From: Pelecanus crispus
Lineage: Eukaryota > Chordata > Aves > Pelecaniformes > Pelecanidae
Reading direction: 5' to 3'
Assembly: GCF_030463565.1 (NCBI RefSeq)
Contig: NC_134661.1
Coordinates: 8,084,542-8,148,541, forward strand
DNA length: 64,000 nt
The first letter of the stretch is position 1. Every line of letters starts with the position of its first letter. The notes beneath the pieces were generated by a model. The model made no database searches. It saw only the letters and a list, made by a program, of their open reading frames with translations, and had not been told where the DNA came from. Both the position numbers and the translations under genes were made by a program. Positions 51,212 to 62,388 of this stretch are shown in pieces.

Positions 51212-51482
51212 GAATCATAGAATCATCGAATCGTTTAGGTTGGAAAAGACCTTTAAGATCATCCAGTCCAACCATTAACCTACACTACCAAGTCTACTCT
51301 AAACCAATCAAGGGTAGACTAGACTAAACCATAGAATCATCGAATCGTTTAGGTTGGAAAAGCCCTTTAAGATCACCCAGTCCAACCATTAACCTACACT
51401 ACCAAGTCTACTCTTAGCCAATCAAGGGTAGACTAGACTCAACCATGTCCCAAAGTGTCACATCTGCCCGTTTTTTGAACAC
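51212..51482 (-). repeat. CR1 LINE 3' end with duplicated tail, antisense
   Basis: Reverse-oriented CR1 containing two tail units of exactly 114 bp (51216-51329 and 51330-51443, measured from CATAG to the next CCAT junction), then the body stub CATGTCCCAAAGTGTC up to TTTTTTGAACAC. The junction between units, read on the minus strand as ATTCTATGGTTTAGTCTAGT, is identical to the junction in the copy at 6331. The element is truncated soon after the tail. Confidence 0.94.
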
Positions 51483-51786
51483 AAAGAAGAAGTATTAGTA
51501 CAAGGTGAGCATTACTATATCAACGTGCTGCAGTCTAAGCTTCAGAGAGGGAGGCCGAGCTGTGATATCCCCCTCCCTTCGTGTCATTTCAGCAAGATCC
51601 CTTCGGATTGGTTCCGGGGCCGCAGTGCGACGCCTCGCTGGAGAGTAGCTATCGCGCTTGGTGCTCGGTAAATCGGGATTTCCGCAGGGCAACACTTAAT
51701 GGGGTGTATTGAAGATGACAGACCCGCACAGCAGAACAAACTCGAAAACAGATTTTTCTAGAATTCTATTTGTTTGCTGCCGTAAC

Positions 51787-51818
<32 letters not shown>
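51787..51818. repeat. T14A18 palindromic homopolymer junction
   Basis: Fourteen T immediately followed by eighteen A, a perfect 28-bp AT palindrome. A smaller relative, T15A8, lies at 60557-60579 in intron 3. Confidence 0.9.
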
Positions 51819-54187
51819 GAGCTTTTTGCCCTGGGAAGCAGAGTTGCGTTTTGAGCACACCGAGTCAGTTGCTGGCCATGGAGAAGATGTTGAAGAGGGA
51901 ATAAGAGCTACTCAAACACAGGAAAATCTCAGAGATACTTGACTCGGGGTCACAAAACTGGTAATTGGATCTTATTAGAAGAGAAAGTTGCCGTTTCAGA
52001 AAGTTAGTCGTAAATCTTGGCGGAAAACAAAATTTTGCTCTGGGGATGAGGATGAAATTAAAAGAAGAACCGTTCAGAGATGCCCACGCGTGGCTGCGGA
52101 CTCGGTGGCCTCGCAGGGTTTCCATTAGGGATTACGCATGGCTACACGCAGCGGCAGGCTGCCTGTTCTCCTGCCTCCCCCTCGCCCTGAAGTTTTCACA
52201 GTAAGGTTTTTTTATGCGAGTGGAGGACAACACCCCTCCCTCTGTATACTTCAAATACACGTTGAGGAGCGCAGCGTGTGTTTTTGAAGCCTTGCTTTCC
52301 CACGCCGGACCCGATCCCTCTCACGGCTGGTGCAGGACCTCTTCAGCTGCAGCGGCGTTCGCACGTGATGAAAGCCACGTTGCGCACGGGTGCGTATTTT
52401 GTAGGCGGCCTGATCTAAAATTATTGTCATGCGTCCGCCCGTGAAAAGATGTTGTGAAATTAACTCTGTAAAAAGCAATTGCCTTTTCTTGCCAACACAA
52501 TTCGAGTGGATTGTCCATTCTTCTCAAAAGTTCAAGTGTGACGACTGAGCTTTTTAAAATGGTCTCGCAAGACTTCGAGACCAGATGCACTGAGCTCCAG
52601 CGGCTTCTTCCAGCACAGCCTTGTCAGGTCTGTTCTCCCTCCCTGAAGCAAATCTACAGACAAATTAAATGGCGATCAGATTTCCTCCTTTTTCCTGCTC
52701 TGGAAGGTTCCCGTACCTGATCAGGACAAAAAGTCTTTCTGGCTCCTGCAGGCTTCCCCAAAAGCCTGTTTGCGATGTTTATTTTCAAGGGATGCTGTCT
52801 CTGTGATGGATGGAGAGAGCGTAGAGACGGCTCGATGAAGAGGAGTAACAGCCAACAAGGAGACGGCGCTCTTGGACTAGGTGGATTGCTAGGTGTTTAT
52901 GAAACCTGCTTAATGCTTATCTCGACTTCGGTTGTTTAACCACCGCGTTGCTTTTAGATAGCCGAAAGCGATAGGTGAGTTTCGACATTCAAATGACACT
53001 AGCTCCATGGATTTGATCCTGGTGGCATCTTTCCCTCGAGCACATGAACAAATAGTTTGTGTGTCTCTGTGGGTTGTTTTGTTTGACTCGATTTATTAAG
53101 AGGAACTTTGCTTAAGTTTATGGGCTTACCTCATTCCGGTGTTGTGAAAATTACTCTTTCTTGGAAGGCATTTGTGCCAGTATCCCCTGCACTGAATCAG
53201 CAGTGCTGCTGCTCATGATAGAGTACCCGTGGCTCGTGTTTTGTTAGAAATTGAAGAATCGTGCTCACAGGCACGTACTTTTAATCTTCCCCTCCTCTCT
53301 CCCCGACGCTTCGCTCTATCCTGGTGTGCTGCAAGCGGAGAAAGAATTGATGTTAAATGCGACCGCTGCATATGAGCCAAGGTCCCTGGGCTGTGTCCAG
53401 CTAAGAGGAGCTTCTTTGAAGCACAATTTACTGGTCTGTGTCTGTCTTTGCAGTCCTAAAAGCAAAGACTGCAGCGGTCTAAGGCAGAAGGACGAGTGCA
53501 AAAATTAATCGTGCAGGTTCCAGCCAAAGCCGTTCCTCAAGCGTTCCATCCCTCCATCTTACTCCCCCTTCCAGTAAGCGTAAAATACGATGCCATTTTT
53601 TACGATGCACAGAGGGATTCAGGGAATGAGGCCAGAGAGTTGCTTTGGGTAGTAAAGGAAATATGCCCAGCGGTTTTTTCCCCTTCCCCTTGCGTTGCAG
53701 ATACACGTTTTGGCTGTTACACTTGCTCATTACTATTGTATAGGTACGTTGCGCATATACGGCAGTTCACCCCAAAGCCCACCTCGGAGGTGGCTTCTTT
53801 CGTGTTCCTTTTCTCCTCCCTCGACGGGGATGCCTTATACTCGAGATCAAGGTGATCAAAACTCCACATCAGGTCTTGGAGCCCGTCCCTTACGCGGATC
53901 GAACACCGGGGAGGGGATTTGTGCCTTGCGTTGGACGTACCGATGAGAAACCGTTGTCTAATACAAGGACGATGCACGGGGGCTTTTGTAGTCCATTCAC
54001 GTGTAGCGGATGAAAATCTATCCCGTATAATTCTGCTGGGGTGGTTTTCCCATTGGCCCTACTCGTGCCCTGCCTTCCCCCCCAAAGTGTCGCTAATTGG
54101 CAGCAATCGAAAGTTGGTTTTCACTGGTAGCTTTCCTTTGCTTCCCTCAACTTCTGTGGTTCTATGCTGGGTCCATAAACTCCATTT

Positions 54188-54202
54188 CCCCCCCCCCCCC
54201 CC
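54188..54202. repeat. C15 homopolymer run
   Basis: Fifteen C in a row, the only long C run in the window. Its length is uncertain in most sequencing technologies. Confidence 0.9.
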
Positions 54203-54774
54203 AATCTTTCTTTTTCTCTTAAAACATACTGTAACGCTGTACGTGTGTCTACTTTAGTGCTCCTCAAAATACTTACATACTGCCAGTAAATATTTACCGA
54301 GAAACTTCCTGATGTGTTGACGTGAAGATGGGTCTAAAGAGTTCTCACTTCACGTTGCGTTTTTATTTAATTTTGAGCTTGTAATTGATGCTGTACATGG
54401 AAATAACTTTCCTGTCTTGGTAAGCGGGAGCAGATACGAATCCAGATACCCAAAAGTGTTAACTTGTACGGTCTGGTGCCTTCGGTTAAGCAAGCAAATT
54501 TAGGTCAGCAGAGCAAGAGGCGCTTTGCCGACAGCGGCCGGATTAGACGCCCTTTGATTCAGAATAAATACGCCGAGTCCGTCAGGCTGGAGATGCTGGC
54601 TGTTTCAGACCACGGATTCGGCGTGTCCTTACATGCACCCTGCCCGTCGTCAACCCCGGGCCCTTGGGGAGAATAAACGCCGCCTCGAGAGGGGTCCTGA
54701 TGCCAGCCTGCGCCGAGATGCTGGACTTCCAAAGCCATCAGTCACCGGGCTTAATGTAGCAGCATCCCGGCACG

Positions 54775-54971
54775 AAAAGCCTCAGTGGCTTGAACTTCAA
54801 ATGATTTATTTCTAAATTACTTCTACTGTAATTCTTATTAATTCAAATAGGCTTCTAAGCTGATGTAAAATTCAGTAAATGCAAGGAACAGTTTAATGAA
54901 TTGAAAATAAGATGGAGTCTTTTAAAGTAAATGTAAAAAAATATGCTAGCAATAATTGCTTAGATGGAAAT
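54775..54971. other. CpG-free AT-rich block near exon 2
   Basis: 197 bp without CpG and very AT-rich, with TAAT/ATTA cores. It lies just left of a CpG island and about 2.3 kb before exon 2. It is a candidate conserved intronic element, judged by composition only. Confidence 0.3.
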
Positions 54972-55149
54972 CGAATCTTAATAGCTTTGTTAATGATTTG
55001 TAGTGAATATTGCATTTATGAGAACGTATCGAGCTGATCCTTGTGCAAGAACCGTGTTTTGAATGGGTTTGATAAAATTATTCCCCAGAAGCAGTTAGTA
55101 GCATTTAATATTTTTGCTTGCGCTGCTTTTGAGGTATCTGCACGTGGTT

Positions 55150-55400
55150 TAGGCTGGAGCCCAGCCGCGGCTGTTAAGGGTCGGCTCCGCGCTGTCGCGC
55201 TCGGCGCCGCGTCCACGGTGTTCCTTCGGCGAGGCGAGACGCGGCGCAGGCGGTCGATGCGGCTCCGCCGTCAATATCCTTCGGGGTCTGCGCGGTCGGT
55301 ACATGGGCCATGGCTTTGGGGACCTGTCCCCGAGTGCGGAAGGGGAAACGCGTGCCCGCGGTCCCGGTGCTGCGGCGGGCGCGAGGCCAGGCTTAATTCG
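55150..55400. promoter_or_regulatory. CpG island about 2 kb before exon 2
   Basis: By hand count about 38 CpGs lie in 250 bp, making it one of the densest patches in the window. It holds GGCGCCGCG-type motifs and no repeat element. Open frames on both strands are composition effects. It may be a promoter for a shorter CADM1 or antisense transcript. No acceptor-to-donor exon structure joining phase 1 exon 2 was found. Confidence 0.4.
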
Positions 55401-56583
55401 CTGGGTCTGGTACCACGTAACGGGTACCACGACACACCGTAATCTGCTCATGGGCTGTCCTGCCCGCAGTTGTCTTTAATCAGCTTTAAAACCCCTGGGC
55501 TGGTACCAAGCCTGACACCGCGCAGACAGTAAGTTTATTTTGACAAGTGGCACGGTCGTATCCCCCGCCTTCGATCCGGTAGGTTGTGTTCCTTGGCAAA
55601 CTCGCGTGTTACAGCGGATAGAAGTGCTCGAGAGCACTATGTTCAGGGTGCTGAGAGCGTGGCGGGACAGCTGGATGCTCATCTTCAGTTCTGAGGGATT
55701 TGAGCACGATCAACTTGCAGGAAGTGGAGTAGGCGCCCGGAAAATGTCCGTGCCGGGCGCTTTGCACCTCTTGCGATGGGCCTGGGGGACTCTTGCCTGG
55801 TACGGGTGTTAATCTGTTCGATAACAGCTTTCCACGTTGCTCTTCAAACTTCATCAATCTGGAGAAACGAAATTTATACTGATTTATACTTCCTGGTCCA
55901 TGAGAGCTGTGTGGTTCAAAAGCAGACCTAAGTCGTTACCGAAGGCACTCCAATTGGCGTTCCCCTGGCCGGAGCCCCTCGGGTGGCGTCCCCGGGTCCT
56001 GCCTTGGCTCCCCACTCCTCCCGCTCGCTTTCCAATCTTGCCGAGATGCCCGGTAGTTAGGGAAAAATGGAAATGCAGAGCGTCTTTTTCAGGCTCCCAT
56101 CCTCTGCGTTCTTCAGCACGTGAAACAAATTTCTCAGCGTGCATGTGATGTAATGATTCGATTCATTAGGAGGAGAGTTTTCGAGGTGATGACCTGTAAA
56201 TGATTACAAGGCTCCCACAGCATAATTGCATCGAATTCTTCTTTTCCTGCCTCTGGACATTAATAGCGCCTACTGATTACACAGAGTGAGTAAAAACTGG
56301 TTCCCTAAAGCCTATCTGCTCAAGTCAAAGGATAAATGCTTCTTAGAGCGAATTGTTCTTTCAAGGTAATTTAACAAAATTCATCTGTTGAGAGAGGAAG
56401 CGAATTTCTGCCATTTCCATGCGTGTGGCGTGGAACCGGCTCCCCGGAGGCCAGGATGAGTATTAAAGCATGGAGGGGCGCGTGGCGGCCGGCAAGACCT
56501 TTCCCTCGTCCTCTGCCTTTGGTCACGCTTTAAAATACAGCAGAGAGAACATGCCGGGATAAACCGGCTTCTTTGCAAGAAAA

Positions 56584-56738
56584 AAAAACGGGCAGATGTG
56601 GCACTTGGGGACATGGTTTAGTCCAGTCTACCCTTGATTGGCTTAGAGTAGACTTGGTAGTGTGGGTTAATGGTTGGACTGGATGATCTTAAAGGGCTTT
56701 TCCAACCTAAACAATTCTAGGATTCTATGATTCTATGA
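56584..56738 (+). repeat. CR1 LINE 3' end, about 500 bp before exon 2
   Basis: It begins at CGGGCAGATGTGGCACTTGG, includes GACTTGGTAGTGTGGGTTAA and AAGGGCTTTTCCAACCTAAA, and ends in GGATTCTATGATTCTATGA. It has a single tail unit, is strongly 5'-truncated and lies in the same orientation as CADM1. Confidence 0.95.
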
Positions 56739-57234
56739 AAAAGCGTGCTCCGTAATGAGGCCGCGCAGTGGTCATCCCACAAACGCTTAGCCACAGAGCT
56801 GTCCTTTCTCCTCTGTTCCCATCGCAGAGCTCTCCCTTCCAATTACTCCTCTTTAATGTGGTGGTGGCCGGTGCAGTTCGGGGCGGGGGGAAGATCCGCA
56901 TCGGTATTCCCCGGCATCGCTGGTTTGAGTGTTGCTGCGCGTGTGACTGTATCTGCGCAGGGAAATTAATGTCGGTCCCAGCAAAGACCAGACGTGGCTG
57001 GGCACGGTATGTTGGTGTCCTTCCTGGGGCGAGAGGAGAATACAAGTTCCTCCTCAGGCCGGCTGCTCGGTTAAACGTCCAAGACCGTTTTGGCAGGGTG
57101 GCCTGGGGGTTGCGCCACTGGGCACGTCTTGCAAGAGTGCCGAGCGTGCGGCGGTGCTGGAGCTTTCCATTTCCAACCGAATCTTGCTGGCGTCGTTTCT
57201 GATTTTGCCGTTTCGTCTCTGCTCTCTTTTTAAG
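56739..57234 (+). other. CADM1 intron 1, 3' end and splice acceptor
   Basis: The last 496 bp of intron 1. The acceptor region before exon 2 is T/C-rich (TTTCGTCTCTGCTCTCTTTT, then AAG) and ends at 57234. No other feature was seen. Confidence 0.85.
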
Positions 57235-57381
57235 GTGACGGTCAGAATTTGGTTACCGAAGATGTGACGGTGGTGGAGGGAGACGTCGCCACCATCAGCT
57301 GCCGAGTCAAGAACAGCGACGACTCGGTGATTCAGCTCCTGAATCCCAACAGACAAACGATTTATTTCAGAGATTTCAGAC
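57235..57381 (+). CDS. CADM1: CADM1 exon 2 (first half of Ig-like V domain)
   Basis: This exon encodes the N-terminal half of the membrane-distal V-type Ig domain of cell adhesion molecule 1, a calcium-independent adhesion protein of synapses and epithelia. The acceptor is a pyrimidine-rich tract ending in AG at 57233-57234, and the donor is GTAAGT at 57382. The exon is 147 nt. Its first two bases complete a Gly codon begun in exon 1 and its last base begins a Pro codon, so both flanking introns are phase 1. Visible family hallmarks are DGQNL after the signal-peptide junction, the first disulfide cysteine in ATISC (TGC at 57300-57302), and [18 protein letters not shown]. These match CADM1 far better than CADM2 or CADM3, which have SLQWSNPAQQTLYF here. 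The sequon at the mammalian NKS position is absent (KNSD instead). The mature N-terminus lies close to the exon start, as in mammals. Identity is from recalled family sequence, not a search. Confidence 0.96.
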
Positions 57382-58515
57382 GTAAGTTTCATCTTTCCTT
57401 GTTTGATAACAACTTTTCCTGCGCCTCGCTTGCACTTGGGAGAAAACATTTGCGGAGATCTCTTCTTCTAATGTAATGCTAGACGCTTCGAGTTTAGTCA
57501 ATTCTTCAGAGGGTAGATGAGACAGGCAATCATAATCTTTCTCCTTAATTGAAACCTTGATGGTCCCCTTTAAAAGTCAGACCGTCTTACTTTGCAATAG
57601 GAATTGATTGTAGTAATTCAGGGTGAATTGCAATTGAGTGCCAAATATTTAGCTGACACAAACAAATTGAATAGGGCAACGCCGAGACAGTGCAGCGTTC
57701 TCAGAGGTAATCTGTTTGCTTCGAAGACTGCAAATTTCAAGACAATCTATGCTTCTTTATAAGCAAATACAAAATCTCCCATCGCTGCCGTGTCCGGTGA
57801 AGGAGTCTGGCTTTGTTTCCTGTTGCGACAGTGCCACAGAGCACGGTAGCTGCAGTAAAACACTTTAAATTGTCTGCATTAACGTCACTGCGGGGACAGG
57901 ACACGGTGGTACATCGTGCCCAGCGTTGTGGGAACGCACGGCAAGCCGCGTCCTCTTCCGAGGCGTCGTACAATCTAATGACGTACGGCGTGCAGGGGCT
58001 GGCTCGCTCCGCCTGCGCCGCTATTCGAGGCCCTTGTGTTCGGCTGGTAAGATTTCAAATGCTCGCTTTCCAAATTCCTAAAAGCATTTGGACAGCCGCT
58101 ACCGGTCAGGAAACAAATTTTAAACTATACTTTTCCAATTCTTTCATCTTTCACGCTGTCCCTAGTCCACTGGCTGCTTACAGTCAGGAACGGGTGCGTG
58201 TGGAAGTGGGCTTTCACGATAAAGCGATTTACCTACCGTGTCCCTAAGCCATCTGGTAATAAAGCGGTGTCCAAAGATTTGATGCTGTGCCTGGTGATTT
58301 GCTTACGTTGATTCTTTGTAATGATCTGAGAACAGAAGTATTTCATAGGTCTAGATGCAAAGGTAAGCGGCAGGGCGGGAGCTGCAGTCAGGAGCCCGTG
58401 GGGTGCTTGGCGAGGTGCTGCTGCCATTTTCAGACAGCCTTGGCTTTGCCGTGTGTGGGAGGGGAGGGAGGGCTGCTGCCTCACCGCAGTCACTAAGGGT
58501 GTGCTTGCTCCGCAG
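57382..58515 (+). other. CADM1 intron 2
   Basis: A 1134-bp phase 1 intron with GTAAGT at the 5' end and CTTGCTCCGCAG at the 3' end. No repeat or RNA gene was recognised. The first 350 bp are AT-rich and CpG-poor. Confidence 0.92.
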
Positions 58516-58668
58516 CGCTGAAGGACAGCAGGTTCCAGCTGGTGAACTTCTCCAACAGCGAGCTCCGAGTCTCCTTGACGAATGTCTCCATTTCTGATGA
58601 AGGAAGGTACTTCTGCCAGCTCTACACTGATCCCCCCCAGGAAATTTATACCACGATTACAGTGCTCG
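58516..58668 (+). CDS. CADM1: CADM1 exon 3 (second half of Ig-like V domain)
   Basis: This exon completes the first Ig domain of CADM1. The acceptor AG is at 58514-58515 after CTTGCTCCGC, and the donor is GTAAGG at 58669. It is 153 nt and phase 1 at both ends. The first two bases join the C from exon 2 to make Pro, giving the PLKDSRFQL junction typical of CADM1. The Ig signature DEGRYFC is present and carries the second disulfide cysteine (TGC at 58614-58616), the partner of the cysteine in exon 2. Two N-glycosylation sequons are visible: NFS (Asn codon at 58545) and NVS (Asn codon at 58581). Both match mammalian sites. The exon ends in YTTITVL, followed by the first base of a Val codon completed in exon 4. 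No stop or frameshift is present. Confidence 0.96.
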
Positions 58669-61600
58669 GTAAGGACCAGACAGGTGCTTGCGGTGAACTT
58701 TGTAATCCCTGGATGCACGGGGCCGGTGGGACGGGGCTCCGCACGGCGTTCGGAGAGCTCCGGCTGCCCAGAGAGAAGCCGCAAACAAAAAAAAACCACA
58801 GCAAGGATTTGAATGCTGAGCACTCTCCCACTGGAGAGCGGCTCAGCTCTTCAGTAGCCCAGCGCAGCTGAGACTTGAACCGGCAGGCACCAGATGTTCG
58901 AGGGCTGCCGGCAGGTACCAAGCGGGTTGTCCGGTGGCATGCCGCAGCCCTTGCGTCACCTGCCCGTCTTGCAAGGCATCCCTGGTTGCACCCTGAGCCT
59001 CTCTTCGTAGGCTACATCGTCTTTAGCGTGATTTTCGGGTCTTCCCCTTTTTGTTCACAGGCAATTTTTGGCCACAAGCAGAGGTGTAAGCATGAGGTGT
59101 TCTCCGCTTCCAGGCCTCTCTTTTACTTGGGCAGGTCGCCTGGAAAGGCTGCGAGGTTTTCCTGCCCTTTATGGAGAGGGGTTTAATACCAGCCTTCGTT
59201 TGCAGACAGCCTGCAAGGATTAGCTGTTGGTGCCATCGCTGCTCTGTCAGAGTATCCGAGTGAATCGTTTGGCTTTTCGGGCAAGTCTGGACCTGCTGAC
59301 GTCCTGGAAGGAGCGCCGGTCCAGCCCAAGGCTCGGCAGAGCGGCAGGAGCTGTGCGAGACTAGCCCTTCTCCATCTCCTATCTGTTTTCTTTAGGGTGA
59401 GAGAAGGCACATTTCCTAGGAAGAAGGGAAGATGAGTTGCAGCGGTTGCGTCTCGTTCGGTGAAGTGAGAAAGAAGTCAGCCAGAAAGTAAAAGCTGTAG
59501 AAAACGTCTTTCGCTAATTATCTGATAGGCAGGGGGATAATAAATTCACATGAGTGCTTCGTAGTGTGGTAGAACTGCTCAGTTTATGAATTTTGTGTTT
59601 TCAATAATCAGACTGCTCTGATCACATGCCAAATCTTTTCTTCCAAAACTTGGGCATGTGAGAGATTGCATTTTAATGACGAATGACAGCATCTTTGCCC
59701 ATCGATGATGTTCCTTAAGGGTAAATATTACTAACAGCGTCGCTGGTGAACCTCCTGCCGTTGCGAAGATGCGCGAGTTTTTGCACGCTTGTCGGCTGAC
59801 GTCTATATTCAGCGAAATCTTGAGTTCAACTAATAGAAAGCGACAGCTTCCTATTAATTTTCGAAAAAATTTGTTTCACACGTAAAAGGACGCAAGGTCT
59901 CTCATTTGACATCGTAAGTTTGCTCAGGAATGGCTGTTGGCAGAGCTGCAGTTCTTTCTGCCCCCTCCCCTCTGTCCCCCCACCAAAATACGCTCGCGCC
60001 GCGCCCTGCCGAGCTCCCGCCTTGCCTTCGCTCCCTCGGGCCGTGCGAGACGGCGGTGCGCGTGCGGCCGCAAGACCGACGCGCTTGCCGGTAACAGCGG
60101 CTCCTGCTATTAGAGCTGGTGCTACAGATTAGCAGCGGCTTTTAAGACTCTATTAATAGGAGAACCTGAATCGCAGAGGGTGACTTAATGTAAGATCTCG
60201 CTCACTGATTAGTTTAAATCTTCCTTCTTTTCTTTAATGAGATTTGGTTCTTAGGTTTTTATACGTTGCTTAAATAATGTTTATAAGCAGTTCTACTATA
60301 GCTATTAACGTTTATCAACATCTTCAAAGTTTTAGCACGTTTTCTGGTATTCATAGGAATAGGAAGCTCTCTTCCAGCTCTTCTCTCTAATCATACGCGC
60401 ACAAAAATAGTTTGTTGGATTTCATTTCGCTGCTAGCAATGCTAAGGAGGTCTTTGAAATGACAGCACTTACTTTATTCACCTATAAGCCAGCGCCGCGT
60501 GTCTTTCAAATGGGAGACAAAATGCGGGTTTGGTGGTTTGGGTTTGTTGTTTGTTCTTTTTTTTTTTTTTTAAAAAAAACCCCATGAATCATGCTTCAGA
60601 ATTCAGGGGGAAGCCTGTTTTCTTGCCCCATGCTTCAGTTGTTTTTGAGGAGGATTTGCAGCCTGGCCGGTGTGTGCCTGCCTTTCCCCAGCGTCCATAG
60701 AGCGGCGGTGTTTTCTCTTCACCTTCATCACCCACTCGGGCCAAACCCTAGTCCACAGAGCCAGCAGCGAAGACGGGTGTTTATTATGAGAAGACCGGGG
60801 AGGGGGGACTGTTTATCTTAGCTAGTGTTTGTACAGAGAGATCGGGTACTGTGGCACCAAGGATAATGCGTCTTTCCCGTCTTCCATATCATCGCCTAAT
60901 TAGGAGGAAAAAGTGAGCCAGGGTGGTTCCCAGTGTCGGTATGGGGCTGGTCCTCCTGGGAATGCATTCCCCACCAAAGATCTCGTGGTCATCGCGCAGG
61001 CTTCCATATATCTTAAGTTCTACCAAAGAGTAGTTTCGCCGATCTGCTTCTGAGGATGCTCGCTTCGGAGAGCGGAGCAAAGGTTTAGGCATCCTTCTCT
61101 GCAGGCAGTATTCGGAGAGCGCTTCGCGCTTGCTTTTTCCTCCTTTAGCAGCCTGCTTCCCCCCGCTCTCCCGTGTACTTTAATGTCTTCTGTGACACCA
61201 TACGTAGATTTATTCATGCTTAATTGGAACATGTGAAAATCTCAAATATGTAGCCTGTTCTGTACTTTTTAGAGAAGAGCCACAAGTGACTAATTAGTCC
61301 GTTTGATCATCTGGATGGTATTTGTACATATTTGTTCTTCGTTAGCTCAAAACCGTGTTAGTCACGTTTGAACTATGCAGTCGCTTAATCATATTGATCA
61401 GAGCAAAGTTGAGTCTCCTTTGGAAGTTCTGGGGTTTTTCTGAAACTGCAGCTCTGCGCTGCACCAACTCTTGATGATGGTTTTTTTTTTTTTTTTTTCT
61501 GTTTTTTGCCTTACTAGCTACTGGCACTTTCACGGGGAAGAGATTCCGTGCTGCTGTGTTGTAGTTTTTAAGCCTGTTCGTCACATCTCTGGGTTATGCT

Positions 61601-62388
61601 GCAGCGGTGTTTATCCCCATGAAGTTCTGGCCTCTTCTTGCATGCTGCTGGGTTGTTTTTCGTGGAGTCCAGTCCTCTAGCTTTGTGTTTTATAGGAAGA
61701 TAAGTGTCTGGGGAGAACAGCAAGCTGCCATCCTAAAGGAACTGCCGTAGGATGCCATGGCTGGCTCCCTCCTCTCTGGGACGGTTTGTATTTGGTTGAT
61801 GGTGGTTTGATGGGGGACGCGGCGTTGTTTCAAAGGCGATGGCATTCCACTTTTTGAGCCTCTTGAACGAGCTTGATGTTTGCTGGCCTGCCTCCACTCC
61901 TTACGGCTGAGGCTTGAAGCCAAACAGCAGGAGAGAAAAATTGCCCTGCGAGGTTAGAAACACAGTAAGTAATGCGCTTCCAAATGTCAGCTTTTGTGTT
62001 GCCTCTCCTTGTCAGAAGGAGTCAAGAAGCGTGCGTGGGGTCGAGCCGTATTTTTAAATAGCAACATGCGCAACCGACTAGCGCAGAGGACTAAAGCTCT
62101 TCCCTGGAATGGTGCCTGCCTGGGAGAGAGGACAGAAAGTTTCCAATTTGATAAGTAATAATTTGCGGAACTACGATGATTATTAGGTGGAGAGTGAAAG
62201 TGCTTACTCCCATTACCGTGAAACCGCCTATCAAAGGATTTGATCGATTGAAAGATGAAAGAAATGGTGGTGGCTAGTTTCCTCTAATAGATTTTATGGG
62301 TTTTCCTGAAGGTTTTGTCTTGTGTTAATGATCAAAAAAATGTTTTTTTCATCAAGTGTGTGTTGTGTTGCTTTTTCTTTCATTGCAG
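58669..62388 (+). other. CADM1 intron 3
   Basis: A 3720-bp phase 1 intron from GTAAGG to TTTCATTGCAG. It contains a G/T tract with a T15A8 junction (60557-60579), a T18 run (61481-61498), a small CpG-rich patch near 60000-60080 and a CpG-free segment (59562-59679). No CR1 copy or other gene was recognised. Confidence 0.92.

Larger units (their letters stand above)
51483..56583. other. CADM1 intron 1, stretch before last CR1
   Basis: No supported exon. Contents are a T14A18 palindromic run (51787-51818), an exon-like segment with good splice signals at 53701-53743, a C15 run (54188-54202), a CpG-free AT-rich block (54775-54971) and a CpG island (55150-55400). Confidence 0.6.

Noticed and set aside
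55041..55442. CpG island frames considered as CADM1 exon 1
   Set aside because: No Ala/Leu-rich signal peptide followed by a phase 1 donor is present in any + strand frame. Exon 1 must lie outside the window.
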